DNA of 64,000 bases from Streptomyces triculaminicus (GCF_017349075.1 NZ_JAFMOF010000004.1:1054001-1118000), one strand, 5' to 3'. Positions 1 to 9,433 are shown, numbered from the stretch's first letter. Numbers and translations: made by a program. The notes: a model not told the origin generated them from the sequence alone.

Positions 1-237
1 CCGCTCGGGTTCCTGCGGCAGGTGGCCGACGGTCGCGGTCGGCGGGCTGAGCCGCAGCGCGCCCTCCTCGGGCCGGTCCAGGCCGGCGAGGAGGCGGAGC
101 AGGGTGGACTTGCCCGCGCCGTTGGCTCCGACGAGACCGATCACCTCACCGGGCGCGACGACGAGGTCGAGCCCGGAGAAGAGGGTGCGGTCGCCGTGCC
201 CGGCGGCGAGATCCTTGGCGACGAGGGTGGCACTCAT
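1..237 (-). CDS. ABC-F type ATP-binding protein, N-terminal part (cut by window edge)
   Basis: Only the first 79 codons are inside the window; the gene runs off the left edge. The start ATG is at 235-237. The translation has a standard ABC nucleotide-binding N-terminus with a Walker A loop (GANGAGKST, about residues 38-46) followed by LLRLLAGLDRPEEG. The short N-terminus with no membrane segment, and the downstream phrase VGHLPQE, fit the soluble duplicated-ATPase ABC-F group (translation factors or antibiotic-resistance ABC-Fs) better than a transporter subunit. That is inference, since the linker and second ATPase domain lie outside. It starts 13 bp after the stop of the hypothetical gene on the same strand, so co-transcription is likely. 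Confidence 0.8.
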   Translation of the reverse strand, partial: MSATLVAKDLAAGHGDRTLFSGLDLVVAPGEVIGLVGANGAGKSTLLRLLAGLDRPEEGALRLSPPTATVGHLPQEPER

Positions 238-250
238 GAGGCCACCGACT

Positions 251-1330
251 CTATCGGGTGGCCTCCCGGGCACCGAACCGGTTTTCGCCCTGCGCCCGGC
301 CGTCCGCCCCGGCGCCCACGCGCGTGACCAGTACGTCGCCGTACGTACGCGCCACGACGTACGCCACTCTGGGCCCCAGCGGCACCCGGTGGCATCCGGG
401 CTCGAGCGGTCCGTCGAAGACCTCGAGCATCCGGGCGCCCCGCAGCCGCCCCGGCCGGTAGGCCGTCACCCTCACCCGGCAGGCGGCGGCCGTCTCCAGG
501 CGGGCCTCCCCCGCCGCCGCGCTCAGCCCGGCCAGCCGGCGCTCGCCGCCGGGCGAGCGCCGCAGCGCCTGCTCCAGCTGCGCGACCAGCAGCTCCGCGA
601 CGGGCGCCGGCGCCTCGACGAACGTCGCGTCTCCGCCGGCGGTCGCGAACGCGGCGCGCACCGCGGCCCGGCCCGCCTCGTCGACCGTACGGTCGAAGGC
701 CACCGCCCCGTACGTCCGTAGCTCGTCCGCGTGAGCTCCCGCCGCGTCGCGGGAGATCTCCGCGCCGATGCCGCCGGCCCGCAGTCCGGCCGCGGCACGG
801 GCGAAGAGGGCGACGCGGGGGCCGACCAGCAGGACGCGCCGGGCGGGCGGCGCGGTCCCGTCGGCCGTCAGCGCGGCGAGCGCGGCGCGGTACTCGCCGG
901 CGCGGAAGCGGAAGGGGCCGACCCCGGGGTAGCCGTCGCGCCGGGGGTCCGCGCCCTCGCCGGTCTGCCAGACGAAGTCCCGCCAGACGACGTCCGCGCC
1001 CTCGCGCTCGACGACGGCGGTGACGACCCCGCATTCCAGCAGTGCGCACTCGGAGCAGGCGTAGAGGACGTAACGGCCGCTCTCCAGCGGGGGATCGCCG
1101 CACGGGGTGTCCTGGGGCAGCAGGGCGCGCGCATGCGGGGTGAGCGGGGAGGGGTCCACGTCGGAGGCGAGCGGCGAGACCGCTCCGGCCGCGGCGAGGA
1201 GGGTGAGCAAGGGTTTGCCGCCCACGACGAAGTCCGGGGACTCCCGGCGCACTTGACCGGCGCCGACGACCTGTTCCGCGCCGGCGCGGGGCGCCGCTTC
1301 CAGCGCGAGGGACACGTACTCCACTGCCAT
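251..1330 (-). CDS. Hypothetical protein, 359 aa
   Basis: Start ATG at 1328-1330 gives a protein beginning MAVEYVSLAL; upstream in-frame codons look non-coding. I do not recognise the family. No signal peptide or membrane segment is evident. A Cys-rich patch (CSECALLECG, about residues 108-117) follows a basic-poor N-terminal third. A WQTGEGADPRRDGYPGVGPF segment follows that, and the C-terminal half alternates beta-like and Ala-rich stretches. The Cys patch could bind a metal, but only three Cys are close together, so this is speculative. The gene is divergent from the D-amino-acid oxidase (70 bp apart) and 13 bp upstream of the ABC-F gene. Confidence 0.75.
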   Translation of the reverse strand: MAVEYVSLALEAAPRAGAEQVVGAGQVRRESPDFVVGGKPLLTLLAAAGAVSPLASDVDPSPLTPHARALLPQDTPCGDPPLESGRYVLYACSECALLECGVVTAVVEREGADVVWRDFVWQTGEGADPRRDGYPGVGPFRFRAGEYRAALAALTADGTAPPARRVLLVGPRVALFARAAAGLRAGGIGAEISRDAAGAHADELRTYGAVAFDRTVDEAGRAAVRAAFATAGGDATFVEAPAPVAELLVAQLEQALRRSPGGERRLAGLSAAAGEARLETAAACRVRVTAYRPGRLRGARMLEVFDGPLEPGCHRVPLGPRVAYVVARTYGDVLVTRVGAGADGRAQGENRFGAREATR

Positions 1331-1400
1331 GCACGGTCTATTCCCCCGCGTGCGCCGCTTCGAGCCCGGCGGCCGTGTTTTCGCCTGTACCGTCACCCCC

Positions 1401-2351
1401 ATGGCAAGCGATGTGATCGTGGTCGGCGCCGGCGTCATCGGCCTGACCAGCGCGGTCGTGCTGGCGGAACGCGGGCGCGGCGTCAAGGTGTTGACGCGCT
1501 CGCCGTCCTCGGAGACCACGTCGGCGGTGGCCGGCGGGCTGTGGTGGCCCTACCGGATACAGCCCCAGGAGGCGGCCGGGCGCTGGGCGCTGCGTTCGCT
1601 GCCGGTCATGGCGGGGCTCGCCGGGCAGCCGGAGACGGGGGTGCGGATGGTCTCCGGTACCCACGCGGGCCTGACACCGGTCGAGTTGGGCCCGTGGTCG
1701 GCGCGGGTGCCGGGGCTGCGGGCGGCCCGGGAGGCGGAGTTGCCGCGCGGGTACGACCGAGGGGTGCGCACCCGGCTGCCGTTGCTCGACATGGCGGCCC
1801 ATCTGGCCTATCTGCAGCGGCGGCTGGCCGCTGCGGGCGGCACGGTCACGGTGCGGGCGGTGCGTTCGCTCGCCCAGGCGGGCGAGGGGGCAGCGGCGGT
1901 GGTGAACTGCACGGGCCTGGGCGCCCGCGACCTCGTGCCCGATCCGTCGGTCCATCCGGTGCGGGGCCAGCTGGTCGTGGTGGAGAACCCGGGCGTCGAG
2001 GAGTGGTTCACCGCCGTCGACGACCACAAGGGCGACTCCCTGTACGTCTTCCCCCAGCCGTACGGCGTGGTGCTGGGCGGCACGGCCCGGGCGCACGCGT
2101 GGGACCGCACGCCCTCGCCGTGCACCGCGCAGGCGATCATCAGTCGCTGTTCGAGGGTGTTCCCCCGGCTGGCCCAGGCCCGGATCCTCGGCCACCGCGT
2201 GGGGCTGCGGCCGGGGCGCCCGCGGGTGCGGCTGGAGGCCGAGCGGCTGCCGTCGGGTGCCCGCCTGGTGCACAACTACGGCCATGGCGGGGCGGGCATC
2301 ACGGTGTCCTGGGGGTGCGCGCTGGAGGCGGCGGACCTGGTGGAGGGCTGA
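1401..2351 (+). CDS. D-amino-acid oxidase family FAD oxidoreductase
   Basis: The 316-aa protein opens with a dinucleotide-binding motif (VIVVGAGVIGLTSAVVL, residues 5-21), as expected for DAAO-fold FAD enzymes, which oxidise D-amino acids to imino acids with H2O2 release. Further family marks are GGLWWPYR after the Rossmann fold, VNCTGLGARDL near the middle and a C-terminal HNYGHGGAGITVSWG. That last stretch matches the DAAO C-terminal FAD-contact motif. Length is close to the usual 310-350. The ATG at 1401 was chosen because the FAD motif starts within five residues; the in-frame codons before it are non-coding in character. It stands alone, with a convergent neighbour 76 bp downstream. Confidence 0.88.
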   Translation: MASDVIVVGAGVIGLTSAVVLAERGRGVKVLTRSPSSETTSAVAGGLWWPYRIQPQEAAGRWALRSLPVMAGLAGQPETGVRMVSGTHAGLTPVELGPWSARVPGLRAAREAELPRGYDRGVRTRLPLLDMAAHLAYLQRRLAAAGGTVTVRAVRSLAQAGEGAAAVVNCTGLGARDLVPDPSVHPVRGQLVVVENPGVEEWFTAVDDHKGDSLYVFPQPYGVVLGGTARAHAWDRTPSPCTAQAIISRCSRVFPRLAQARILGHRVGLRPGRPRVRLEAERLPSGARLVHNYGHGGAGITVSWGCALEAADLVEG

Positions 2352-2427
2352 CGCGGGACGGCCCGGGGGCCGGGAGGCCGTAGGGGCCGAGGGGGCCTGT
2401 GGGGCCGCCCCGCGTCGGACGAGCGGG

Positions 2428-4404
2428 TCAGCGCAGGAGTGCGGGCGCGGGCGGGCGCAGACCGTTCAGGGGCGCGCCGGGACGCTCGTACGCCGGGTCG
2501 CTGTGGCGCGTGGCGCGGGCGAAGGCCCGGGAGCCGCCGACGAACGGCAGGCTCGCCTCGCCGCCGGCCAGATCCACGGTCACCCGGGGCGTGGTGGAGG
2601 CCGGTTCGACCAGGCGGGCGTCCGTGCCGGCGACGATCAGGGCGAGGCGGTGGCCGGCGGGGACGACGTGGTCCGTGGCGGCGAGGCCGAGGGTGATGGT
2701 GTAGGGCCGCCCGGGGGTCAGCGGGCCGCCGTGGGAGAGGCCGGCGTGGTGGCCGAGGTCGGCCCAGCCGCGGCTGAAGACGGTGTGGGCGACGCTCGCG
2801 GTGTCCGCCTCGGTGCGCTGGAAGCAGCCGCTGTCGCCGGTGGTGCCGCTGCCCCAGCAGGTGCGGTCGGCGAGGGTGCGGATGCCCTCGCCGCTCGCGG
2901 CGTAGTCGCGGATCACGGCGGGCCCGAGGTCGACGAGGACGGCCGACAGGTGGGCGGAGGCGGTGGAGGGGGTGACCGTCAGCCGGACCGTCGAGGAGCC
3001 GGACAGCCGCAGGTCGGCGGTGAGCGGCGGGGTGGTGAAGCCGGCCTTGGCCGGCGTCGTCTCGTCGACGCGGGAGGCCCAGTCGCTCTCGTCCAGCCGC
3101 GGGTCGTCGGTGAAGGACTCCACGGCGCCGGCGGGCGCCGCCCGGGTGCCCAGGGAGCCCACGCCGGGGGCGGGGCCGGGGGCCGGGCGCAGGGTGGTGG
3201 GGGCGGTGGCGCGGGGCGGCCAGACGCGGTCGGTGGTCCACTGTCCGGGCGCGCGCTCGATGTCGGCCATCGGCTCGCGCTCGACGCCGTTGTCGTAGCC
3301 CATCAGGTAGTGGTCGAACCAGCGGTGCAGGGCGGTCACCCAGCTCTCGCGGCGGAAGTCGAAGGGGTCGACGTGCCCGGCCTGGGAGAGCCACACCTTG
3401 CGTTCCACGCCCTGCCCGGCGAGGGCGTCCCACCACTGGCCGAAGTGCTTGGTGCGGACGTTGAGGTCCTGCATGCCGTGGACCGCGAAGACGCTGGCGC
3501 GGACCTTGCGGGCGTCCTTGAGGTAGTCGCGCTCGCTCCACAGCGGCGTCCAGTCGCCGTTGCGGGGCGCGCCGTCGGCGAGCGCGCGCTGCACGGCCTG
3601 GCAGCGGCCGCGCGCGGCGGGGCTCTCGACGCGGTCGGCGAGGGCGTCGGGGCCACTGCCGAAGAGGGCCGCGCCCTGGGCGAAGTAGTAGTCGTACCAG
3701 GAGCTGATGGCGCCGATGGGGACGATGGTCCTCAGGCCCGGTACGCCGGTGGCGGCGACGCCGTTGGCGATGGTGCCGTCGTAGCTCTTGCCGATCATGC
3801 CGACGGCCCCGGTGGACCAGTCGGCCCGGGCGGCCGCCCGCCCGGTGCGGGAGGCGTAGCCGCGGGCGCGGCCGTTGAGCCAGTCGACGACGGCCTTGGC
3901 GGAGGCGATGTCGGAGCGGCCGCCGATGTCCACGCAGCCGTCGGAACGGTTGGTTCCGGCGAGGTCGACCAGAACGACGGCATAGCCGCGCGGTACGAAG
4001 AAGTTGTCGTAGTACAGCGGGAACTGGACAGGGTTCCCCTGGGCGTCATAGGTCTTCTTCTGGCTTTCGTTGCCGCGCCCGCAGCAGGAGTAGTACGGGC
4101 TGGCGTCCATCACGACCGGTACCCGGCGGCCCTGTTCGGCGGGCTCGCGGGGGCGGACGACGTCGACGGCGACCCGGTCGGCGCGGCCGTCGCCGTCACC
4201 GTCGATCCCGGTGTCCACCCAGACGGATTCCCGGACGGCCCGGTCGTAGGAGTAGACAGGCCTGCTCTCGTCCGGCGCGCCGGGGGACGCGGCCGCCGCG
4301 GACGCGGCGAGCGGGGCCGGAAGGAGGAGGGCGACCACAGTGATCAGGGCCGCCACCAAGGGAGTTGTCCACGCTCTGCGGGGATTCCGCGTGTGTATCG
4401 GCAC
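2428..4404 (-). CDS. Secreted CocE/NonD-family hydrolase, Xaa-Pro dipeptidyl-peptidase type
   Basis: The 658-aa protein has a basic N-terminus and a long hydrophobic stretch ending in an Ala-rich region (about residues 10-38), i.e. a Sec-type signal peptide. The catalytic domain follows: SPYYSCCGRG, then the nucleophile elbow GKSYDG (Ser about residue 203) and HGMQDLNV, which would supply the acid/His region. A C-terminal jelly-roll domain (GSSTVRLTV, HRLALIVAGTD) is typical of X-Pro dipeptidyl-peptidases and cocaine-esterase relatives. It probably trims Xaa-Pro dipeptides from extracellular peptides. An ester substrate cannot be excluded. It is divergent from the secreted M1 aminopeptidase, and the two would complement each other in peptide scavenging. 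Confidence 0.88.
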   Translation of the reverse strand: MPIHTRNPRRAWTTPLVAALITVVALLLPAPLAASAAAASPGAPDESRPVYSYDRAVRESVWVDTGIDGDGDGRADRVAVDVVRPREPAEQGRRVPVVMDASPYYSCCGRGNESQKKTYDAQGNPVQFPLYYDNFFVPRGYAVVLVDLAGTNRSDGCVDIGGRSDIASAKAVVDWLNGRARGYASRTGRAAARADWSTGAVGMIGKSYDGTIANGVAATGVPGLRTIVPIGAISSWYDYYFAQGAALFGSGPDALADRVESPAARGRCQAVQRALADGAPRNGDWTPLWSERDYLKDARKVRASVFAVHGMQDLNVRTKHFGQWWDALAGQGVERKVWLSQAGHVDPFDFRRESWVTALHRWFDHYLMGYDNGVEREPMADIERAPGQWTTDRVWPPRATAPTTLRPAPGPAPGVGSLGTRAAPAGAVESFTDDPRLDESDWASRVDETTPAKAGFTTPPLTADLRLSGSSTVRLTVTPSTASAHLSAVLVDLGPAVIRDYAASGEGIRTLADRTCWGSGTTGDSGCFQRTEADTASVAHTVFSRGWADLGHHAGLSHGGPLTPGRPYTITLGLAATDHVVPAGHRLALIVAGTDARLVEPASTTPRVTVDLAGGEASLPFVGGSRAFARATRHSDPAYERPGAPLNGLRPPAPALLR

Positions 4405-4487
4405 GGGGCGGACGGTAGCGCGGGTGAACGGCGGACAGAAGGGGTCGGGGGTGTCCGGGAGATGGCCGGGAGCGTTCTCATGACACC

Positions 4488-4507
4488 CACATGTCGATCA
4501 CATGTCG
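4488..4507 (+). promoter_or_regulatory. Two 9-bp direct repeats (CACATGTCG) 11 bp apart between two divergent peptidase genes
   Basis: CACATGTCG occurs at 4488-4496 and again at 4499-4507. The 11-bp period is about one helical turn, as expected for a dimeric or OmpR/PhoP-type regulator binding tandem half-sites. It sits 84 bp upstream of both peptidase start codons (the CocE-type gene ends at 4404 on the other side), so it could control both. The sequence does not match the classic Streptomyces PHO box, so no regulator is named. Confidence 0.4.
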
Positions 4508-4590
4508 GTACGCACCATGGACATGGCCCTTCCCTCAATGAGTACATAGGCTCCGAGTGATCTTTCGCCCCCTACGAGTTGGAGTGACTC

Positions 4591-6102
4591 GTGCGTCACA
4601 GACTCATCGTTCCGAGCGCGGCCGCCGCCTTCCTGATGCTGGCGGTCCCGGCTTCGGCCGCCGACGCCACGCCCGGCGCGCCGGGAGCCGGAGACGCGTA
4701 CTACCCGACGTCCGGGAACGGCGGTTACGACGTCTCCCACTACGACCTGCGGCTGAAGTACGAGCCGAAGTCCGACAAGCTGGACGGCACGGCGACGCTG
4801 ACCGCCACCACCACCCAGGCGCTCTCCCGCTTCAACCTCGACTTCGCCCTCAAGGTGAGCGAGGTCCTGGTCAACGGCAGGCCCACCCCGTTCGCCAAGA
4901 CCGGCGCCCACGAACTGGAGATCACGCCCGCCTCCCCGCTGGAGGAGGGCAAGGAGATCACGGTCGTCGTCCGCTACAGCGACACCCCTTCGCAGGTGAA
5001 GATCGACGGCTACTCGGCCTGGCAGCGCACCCCGGACGGGGCCGTCGTGGCCAACGAGCCGGAGTCGGCCGTCTGGTGGTTCCCGAGCAACGACCACCCG
5101 CGCGACAAGGCCACGTACGACATCTCGGTCTCGGTGCCGGACGGCCTGCAGACGGTCAGCAACGGCGAGCTGAAGTCGCAGACCTCCAAGCTGGGCTGGA
5201 CGCGCTACAACTGGCGCGCCACCAAGCCGCAGGCCAGCTACCTGACCACCCTGGCCGTCGGCAAGTTCGACATCACCACCGACAAGACGGCCGACGGGCT
5301 GCCGGTCCTCAACGCCTACAGCAAGGACCTGGGCGACAACCTCGCCTCGGCCAAGGCCAGCGTCGGGCGCACCACCGAGATCATCGACTGGGAGAGCAAG
5401 GTCTTCGGGCCGTACCCCTTCAACGCCATCGGCGGCTACGTTCCCAACGTCAAGACCGGCTACGCGCTGGAGACCCAGACCCGGCCGTACTACAGCCCGT
5501 CGGGCTTCGCCAACGGCGCGAACGCCTCCCTGGTCGTGCACGAGCTCGCGCACCAGTGGTTCGGCGACAGCGTCTCGGTGAAGAACTGGCGTGACATCTG
5601 GGTCAACGAGGGCTTCGCCACCTACGCGCAGTGGCTGTGGTCGGAGAAGGAGGGCGAGGGCACGGCCCAGCAGCTCGCCGACTACGTCTACAACGGCGTT
5701 CCGGCGGACAACGAGTTCTGGAAGGTCAAGCCGTCCGACCCGGGCGCGAACAACCAGTTCCACTCCGCCGTCTACAACCGCGGGGCCGTCGCCCTGCAGG
5801 CGCTGCGCAACAAGGTCGGCGACAAGACCTTCTTCGCGCTGCTGAAGGACTGGACGGAGCAGAACCGCTTCGGCAACGGCTCGGTCGAGGACTTCGCGAA
5901 GTTCGCCGAGAAGGTCTCCGGCAAGCCGCTGCAGAAGCTGTTCGACACCTGGCTGAACACCGCCTCGAAGCCGAGCGCGGCCGCCGCCGCCAGGGACGGC
6001 ATCGGCAAGGCCACGGCCGGCGCGTCGGGCAAGTCGCTCAAGGCCGCCGAGCCCAGGTCCTGGAAGAAGATCCAGGAGGCCCAGCGGGCCCACCGGCACT
6101 GA
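4591..6102 (+). CDS. Secreted M1-family zinc aminopeptidase
   Basis: The 503-aa protein has a signal peptide (about residues 1-24, ending ASAADA). The M1 zinc site is HELAHQWFGD (about residues 318-327), with the third zinc ligand in NEGFATYAQW about 20 residues later. The exopeptidase motif usually written GAMEN is replaced by GYALETQ upstream of the zinc site, a variation seen in actinobacterial secreted M1 enzymes. M1 enzymes release N-terminal residues from peptides. It is shorter than cytosolic PepN (about 870) because it lacks the large C-terminal helical domain. The start at 4591 follows GGAGTGACTC, a plausible ribosome-binding site. A strong hairpin terminator follows. Confidence 0.92.
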   Translation: MRHRLIVPSAAAAFLMLAVPASAADATPGAPGAGDAYYPTSGNGGYDVSHYDLRLKYEPKSDKLDGTATLTATTTQALSRFNLDFALKVSEVLVNGRPTPFAKTGAHELEITPASPLEEGKEITVVVRYSDTPSQVKIDGYSAWQRTPDGAVVANEPESAVWWFPSNDHPRDKATYDISVSVPDGLQTVSNGELKSQTSKLGWTRYNWRATKPQASYLTTLAVGKFDITTDKTADGLPVLNAYSKDLGDNLASAKASVGRTTEIIDWESKVFGPYPFNAIGGYVPNVKTGYALETQTRPYYSPSGFANGANASLVVHELAHQWFGDSVSVKNWRDIWVNEGFATYAQWLWSEKEGEGTAQQLADYVYNGVPADNEFWKVKPSDPGANNQFHSAVYNRGAVALQALRNKVGDKTFFALLKDWTEQNRFGNGSVEDFAKFAEKVSGKPLQKLFDTWLNTASKPSAAAAARDGIGKATAGASGKSLKAAEPRSWKKIQEAQRAHRH

Positions 6103-6126
6103 CCCGGACCCGCTCCGGTCACCCTG

Positions 6127-6157
6127 AAGGGCCCGTCGCCACCGGCGACGGGCCCTT
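6127..6157 (+). terminator. Intrinsic terminator after the M1 peptidase gene
   Basis: A perfect 14-bp stem (6127-6140 with 6144-6157) closes a 3-nt loop. It begins 25 bp after the peptidase stop codon and reads AAGGG...CCCTT at the base. Confidence 0.85.
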
Positions 6158-6256
6158 CCCGCATCCGGCCACGAGGCGTCCCACGAGGTTTCACAGCGGT
6201 GGTGGCACAGCAATACTGTTGAGCCGGAAGGGCGCGACAGGAAGGCGGGCACAGCG

Positions 6257-6994
6257 ATGGCCACCGAAGCCGAGGACGTGGCGGAAACGCACCTCACCGT
6301 CGACGAGTTGGCGGCCCGCGCCGGGGTGACCGTGCGCACGGTGCGCTTCTACGGCACCCGGGGCCTGCTGCCCCCGCCCGAGATCGGCCCGCGCCGGGTC
6401 GGCCGCTACGGGCAGGGCCACCTCTCCCGGCTGGCACTGATCGAGGAGCTGCAGCACCAGGGGCTGACGCTGGCCGCCATCGAGCGCTACCTGCGGCGGC
6501 TCCCGGACGATCTCAGCGCCCACGATCTGGCCATCCACCGCGCCCTGGTGGCCTCCTGGACGCCGGACCGGGCGGAGGAGACCCCCCGGGCGCTGCTGGA
6601 GCGGCGGGCCGGGCGGGCGCTGACCGAGGAGGACGTCGAGCGGCTCGTCGCCATGAACGTGCTGGAGCGGACGGAGGGCGGGACGGACACCTTCCGGGTG
6701 GACCCGGCCCTGCTGGGGCTGGGCGTCCAGCTGCTGGACGTGCCCATGGCCCTGGAGACCATACGCGCCGCCAGGGCCGTGCTGGTCGAGCACGCCCGTG
6801 CCACGGCCCGCGAGCTGACCCGGCTCTTCCACGACGAGGTCTGGGGGCCCTACAGCGCCGGCGAGAGCGACCCGGAGGAGGTCGAGGCCATGAAGTCGCT
6901 CTCGGCCCATATGCAGCCGCTGGTGGTGCAGGCCCTGGTGACGGCCTTCCAGCGGTCGCTCAAGCAGGAGCTGCGGGCCACGTACGGGGGCTGA
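6257..6994 (+). CDS. MerR-family transcriptional regulator
   Basis: The 245-aa protein has an N-terminal MerR winged helix-turn-helix (LTVDELAARAGVTVRTVRFY, residues 12-31) followed by the usual RRVGRYGQGHLSRLALIEEL wing. The effector part is about 160 residues, alpha-helical, with no Cys cluster, so it is not a metal sensor of the MerR/CueR type. It may sense a hydrophobic ligand. It is convergent with the beta-oxidation operon, whose last gene ends 41 bp away, but it has its own upstream region; control of that operon is possible but unsupported. Confidence 0.9.
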   Translation: MATEAEDVAETHLTVDELAARAGVTVRTVRFYGTRGLLPPPEIGPRRVGRYGQGHLSRLALIEELQHQGLTLAAIERYLRRLPDDLSAHDLAIHRALVASWTPDRAEETPRALLERRAGRALTEEDVERLVAMNVLERTEGGTDTFRVDPALLGLGVQLLDVPMALETIRAARAVLVEHARATARELTRLFHDEVWGPYSAGESDPEEVEAMKSLSAHMQPLVVQALVTAFQRSLKQELRATYGG

Positions 6995-7028
6995 GGGGCG
7001 CCGCCCCGGGCGCCCCCGTACGTGGCCC
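6975..7028. terminator. Long bidirectional hairpin between convergent MerR and fadB-like genes
   Basis: Perfect 17-bp arms (6975-6991 and 7012-7028) enclose a 20-nt loop that contains its own GGGGC/GCCCC mini-stem. The left arm lies in the last codons of the MerR gene, so coding sequence doubles as terminator stem. Both transcripts would be terminated. Confidence 0.75.
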
Positions 7029-7034
7029 GGCGGG

Positions 7035-9215
7035 TCAGTCCGTGAACGTCTCGCCCTTGGCCGCCTTCTCCACCAGGAGCGCGGGCGGCGCGAACCGCTC
7101 GCCGTACGCCGCCTCGAGCTCGCGCGCCCGGGCGAGGAAGCCGGGCAGGCCGCCCTCGTAGCCGTTGACGTACTGCAGCGCGCCGCCCGTCCAGCCGGGG
7201 AAGCCGATGCCCAGGATCGAACCGATGTTGGCGTCGGCCACCGAGGTCAGCACGCCCTCCTCCAGGCAGCGGACGGTGTCCAGCGCCTCGGAGAAGAGCA
7301 TGCGCTCCTTCATGTCGGCGAACGGGATCCGGGCGTCGTCCCGGCCGAAGTGCTCGGCCAGCCCCGGCCAGAGGCCGGCCCGCTTGCCGTCCGCGTAGTC
7401 GTAGAACCCGGCGCCGCCGCTGCGGCCGGTGCGGCCGAACTCCTCGACCATCCGGTCGATGACGGCGTCGGCCGGGTGCGGGGTCCAGGTGCCGCCGGCC
7501 TCCTCGACCGCGCGCCGGCTCTCCTCGCGGATCTTCCGGGGCAGGGTGAGGGTCAGCTCGTCCATCAGGGAGAGCACCTTCGCCGGGTAGCCGGCCTGGG
7601 CGGCGGCCTGCTCGACGGAGGCGGCGGGGACGCCCTCGCCGATCATGGCGACGCCCTCGTTGATGAACCGCCCGATGACGCGCGAGGTGAAGAAGCCGCG
7701 CGAGTCGTTGACCACGATGGGCGTCTTGCGGATCTGCCGCACCAGGTCGAACGCCCGGGCGAGGGCCTCGTCGCCGGTCCGCTCGCCCTTGATGATCTCC
7801 ACCAGCGGCATCTTGTCGACGGGCGAGAAGAAGTGCAGGCCGACGAAGTCGGTCTGCCGCTCGACGCCCTCGGCCAGCAGGGTGATGGGCAGGGTGGAGG
7901 TGTTGGAGCACAGCAGCGCGTCCGGCGCCACGACGTGCTGGATCTCCTGGAAGACCTTGTGCTTGAGCGCGGGGTCCTCGAAGACGGCCTCGATGACGGC
8001 GTCGCAGCCCGCGAGGTCGGCGACGTCGGCGGTGGGCGTGATCCGGGCCAGCAGCTCGTCGCGCTTGCGCTCGGTCGTACGGCCCTTGGCCAGCGCCTTG
8101 GCGAGCAGGCCCTCGGAGTAGGCCTTGCCCTTGCGGGCGTTCTCGGCCGAGACGTCCTTGAGGACGACCTCGATGCCGGCCCGGGCGCAGGCGTAGGCGA
8201 TGCCCGCGCCCATCATGCCGGCGCCCAGGACGGCGACCTTGCGCACCGGGCGCGGCTCGGTGCCCTGGGGGCGGTTGGCGCCGGAGTTGACGGCCTGCAT
8301 GTCGAAGAAGAACGCCTGGATCATGTTCTTGGCGGTCTGCCCGGTGACCAGCTCGGTGAAGTACCGGGCCTCGATGACCTGCGCGGTCTCGAAGTCGACC
8401 TGGGAGCCCTCGACGGCGGCGGCCAGGATGGCGCGCGGCGCCGGGCAGGGCGCGCCGCCGGTCTGCTTCCTGAGGGTGGCGGGGAAGGCCGGCAGGTTCG
8501 CCGCGAAGCGGGGGCTGGCCGGGGTGCCGCCGGGGATGCGGTAGCCCTTGACGTCCCAGGGCTGCACGGCCTCGGGGTGGGCGTCGATGAAGGCGCGGGC
8601 CTTGGCCAGCATCTCGTCGGCGTCGGAGGCCACCTCGTGCACCAGCCCGGCCTCGAGGGCGCGCCGGGGGTCGTACTGCGTGCCCTGCAGCAGCACCTTC
8701 AGCAGCGCGTCGGTGATGCCGAGGAGGCGTACGGCGCGGGTGACGCCGCCGCCCCCGGGCAGCAGGCCGAGCGTGACCTCGGGCAGGCCGATCTTCGAGC
8801 CGGGGGCGTCGAGGGCCACGCGGTGGTGGCAGGCGAGGGCGATCTCGTACCCCCCGCCGAGGGCCGCGCCGTTGACGGCGGCGACGACCGGCACGCCGAG
8901 GGTCTCGATGCGGCGCAGGTCGCGCTTGACGGCCAGGCTCGACTCGAACACGCGCTGTGCGTCGGCGGGCGTCGCGGCGATCAGGTCGCGCAGGTCGCCG
9001 CCGGCGAAGAAGGTCTTCTTGGCGGAGGTGATGATGACGCCCCGCACGGACGCCGGATCCGCGCCGCGCTCGGCCTCCAGGCGGTCGGCGACCGCGGCGA
9101 GGGAGGACGCGAAGGCGTCGTTCATGGTGTTGGCGGACTGCCGGGGGTCGTCGAGGACGAGGGTGACGACGCCGTCGCCGTTCTGCTCCCAGCGGATGGT
9201 GGTGGGCTCGCTCAT
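7035..9215 (-). CDS. fadB: Fatty-acid oxidation multifunctional protein (enoyl-CoA hydratase / 3-hydroxyacyl-CoA dehydrogenase)
   Basis: The 726-aa protein is a FadB-type fusion. The N-terminal crotonase domain shows GAALGGGYEIAL and PEVTLGLLPGGGG, which carry the oxyanion-hole Gly and catalytic Glu. From about residue 323 the NAD-binding 3-hydroxyacyl-CoA dehydrogenase domain begins with VAVLGAGMMGAGIAY, and its catalytic HFFSPVDKMPLVEI segment follows. It would hydrate enoyl-CoA and oxidise the L-3-hydroxyacyl-CoA. The ATG at 9215 directly precedes the crotonase fold. It is the last gene of the operon racemase, acyl-CoA dehydrogenase, thiolase, FadB, but is separated from the thiolase by the inserted element at 9248-9436. 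Confidence 0.95.
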   Translation of the reverse strand: MSEPTTIRWEQNGDGVVTLVLDDPRQSANTMNDAFASSLAAVADRLEAERGADPASVRGVIITSAKKTFFAGGDLRDLIAATPADAQRVFESSLAVKRDLRRIETLGVPVVAAVNGAALGGGYEIALACHHRVALDAPGSKIGLPEVTLGLLPGGGGVTRAVRLLGITDALLKVLLQGTQYDPRRALEAGLVHEVASDADEMLAKARAFIDAHPEAVQPWDVKGYRIPGGTPASPRFAANLPAFPATLRKQTGGAPCPAPRAILAAAVEGSQVDFETAQVIEARYFTELVTGQTAKNMIQAFFFDMQAVNSGANRPQGTEPRPVRKVAVLGAGMMGAGIAYACARAGIEVVLKDVSAENARKGKAYSEGLLAKALAKGRTTERKRDELLARITPTADVADLAGCDAVIEAVFEDPALKHKVFQEIQHVVAPDALLCSNTSTLPITLLAEGVERQTDFVGLHFFSPVDKMPLVEIIKGERTGDEALARAFDLVRQIRKTPIVVNDSRGFFTSRVIGRFINEGVAMIGEGVPAASVEQAAAQAGYPAKVLSLMDELTLTLPRKIREESRRAVEEAGGTWTPHPADAVIDRMVEEFGRTGRSGGAGFYDYADGKRAGLWPGLAEHFGRDDARIPFADMKERMLFSEALDTVRCLEEGVLTSVADANIGSILGIGFPGWTGGALQYVNGYEGGLPGFLARARELEAAYGERFAPPALLVEKAAKGETFTD

Positions 9216-9247
9216 TTTCTCGAAGTCTCCAGAGGTAGGGGGAGCGG

Positions 9248-9433
9248 TAGGGGGTGTCCGATGGGTCGGTGCGGGTCCTGCGGCGTCTGGTGCGGTGCAT
9301 CGCAAGGCGGAGCGTCTCCCTCGGACTGGGCGTCCTTGGGCGATGCGACAACGCAGCGAGGTGCCGTGCTGGGGGCACCTCCCAGCGGTAGCTGGGGGAG
9401 CCGCAGGGCCCGTGCCGACCCATCGGACACCCC

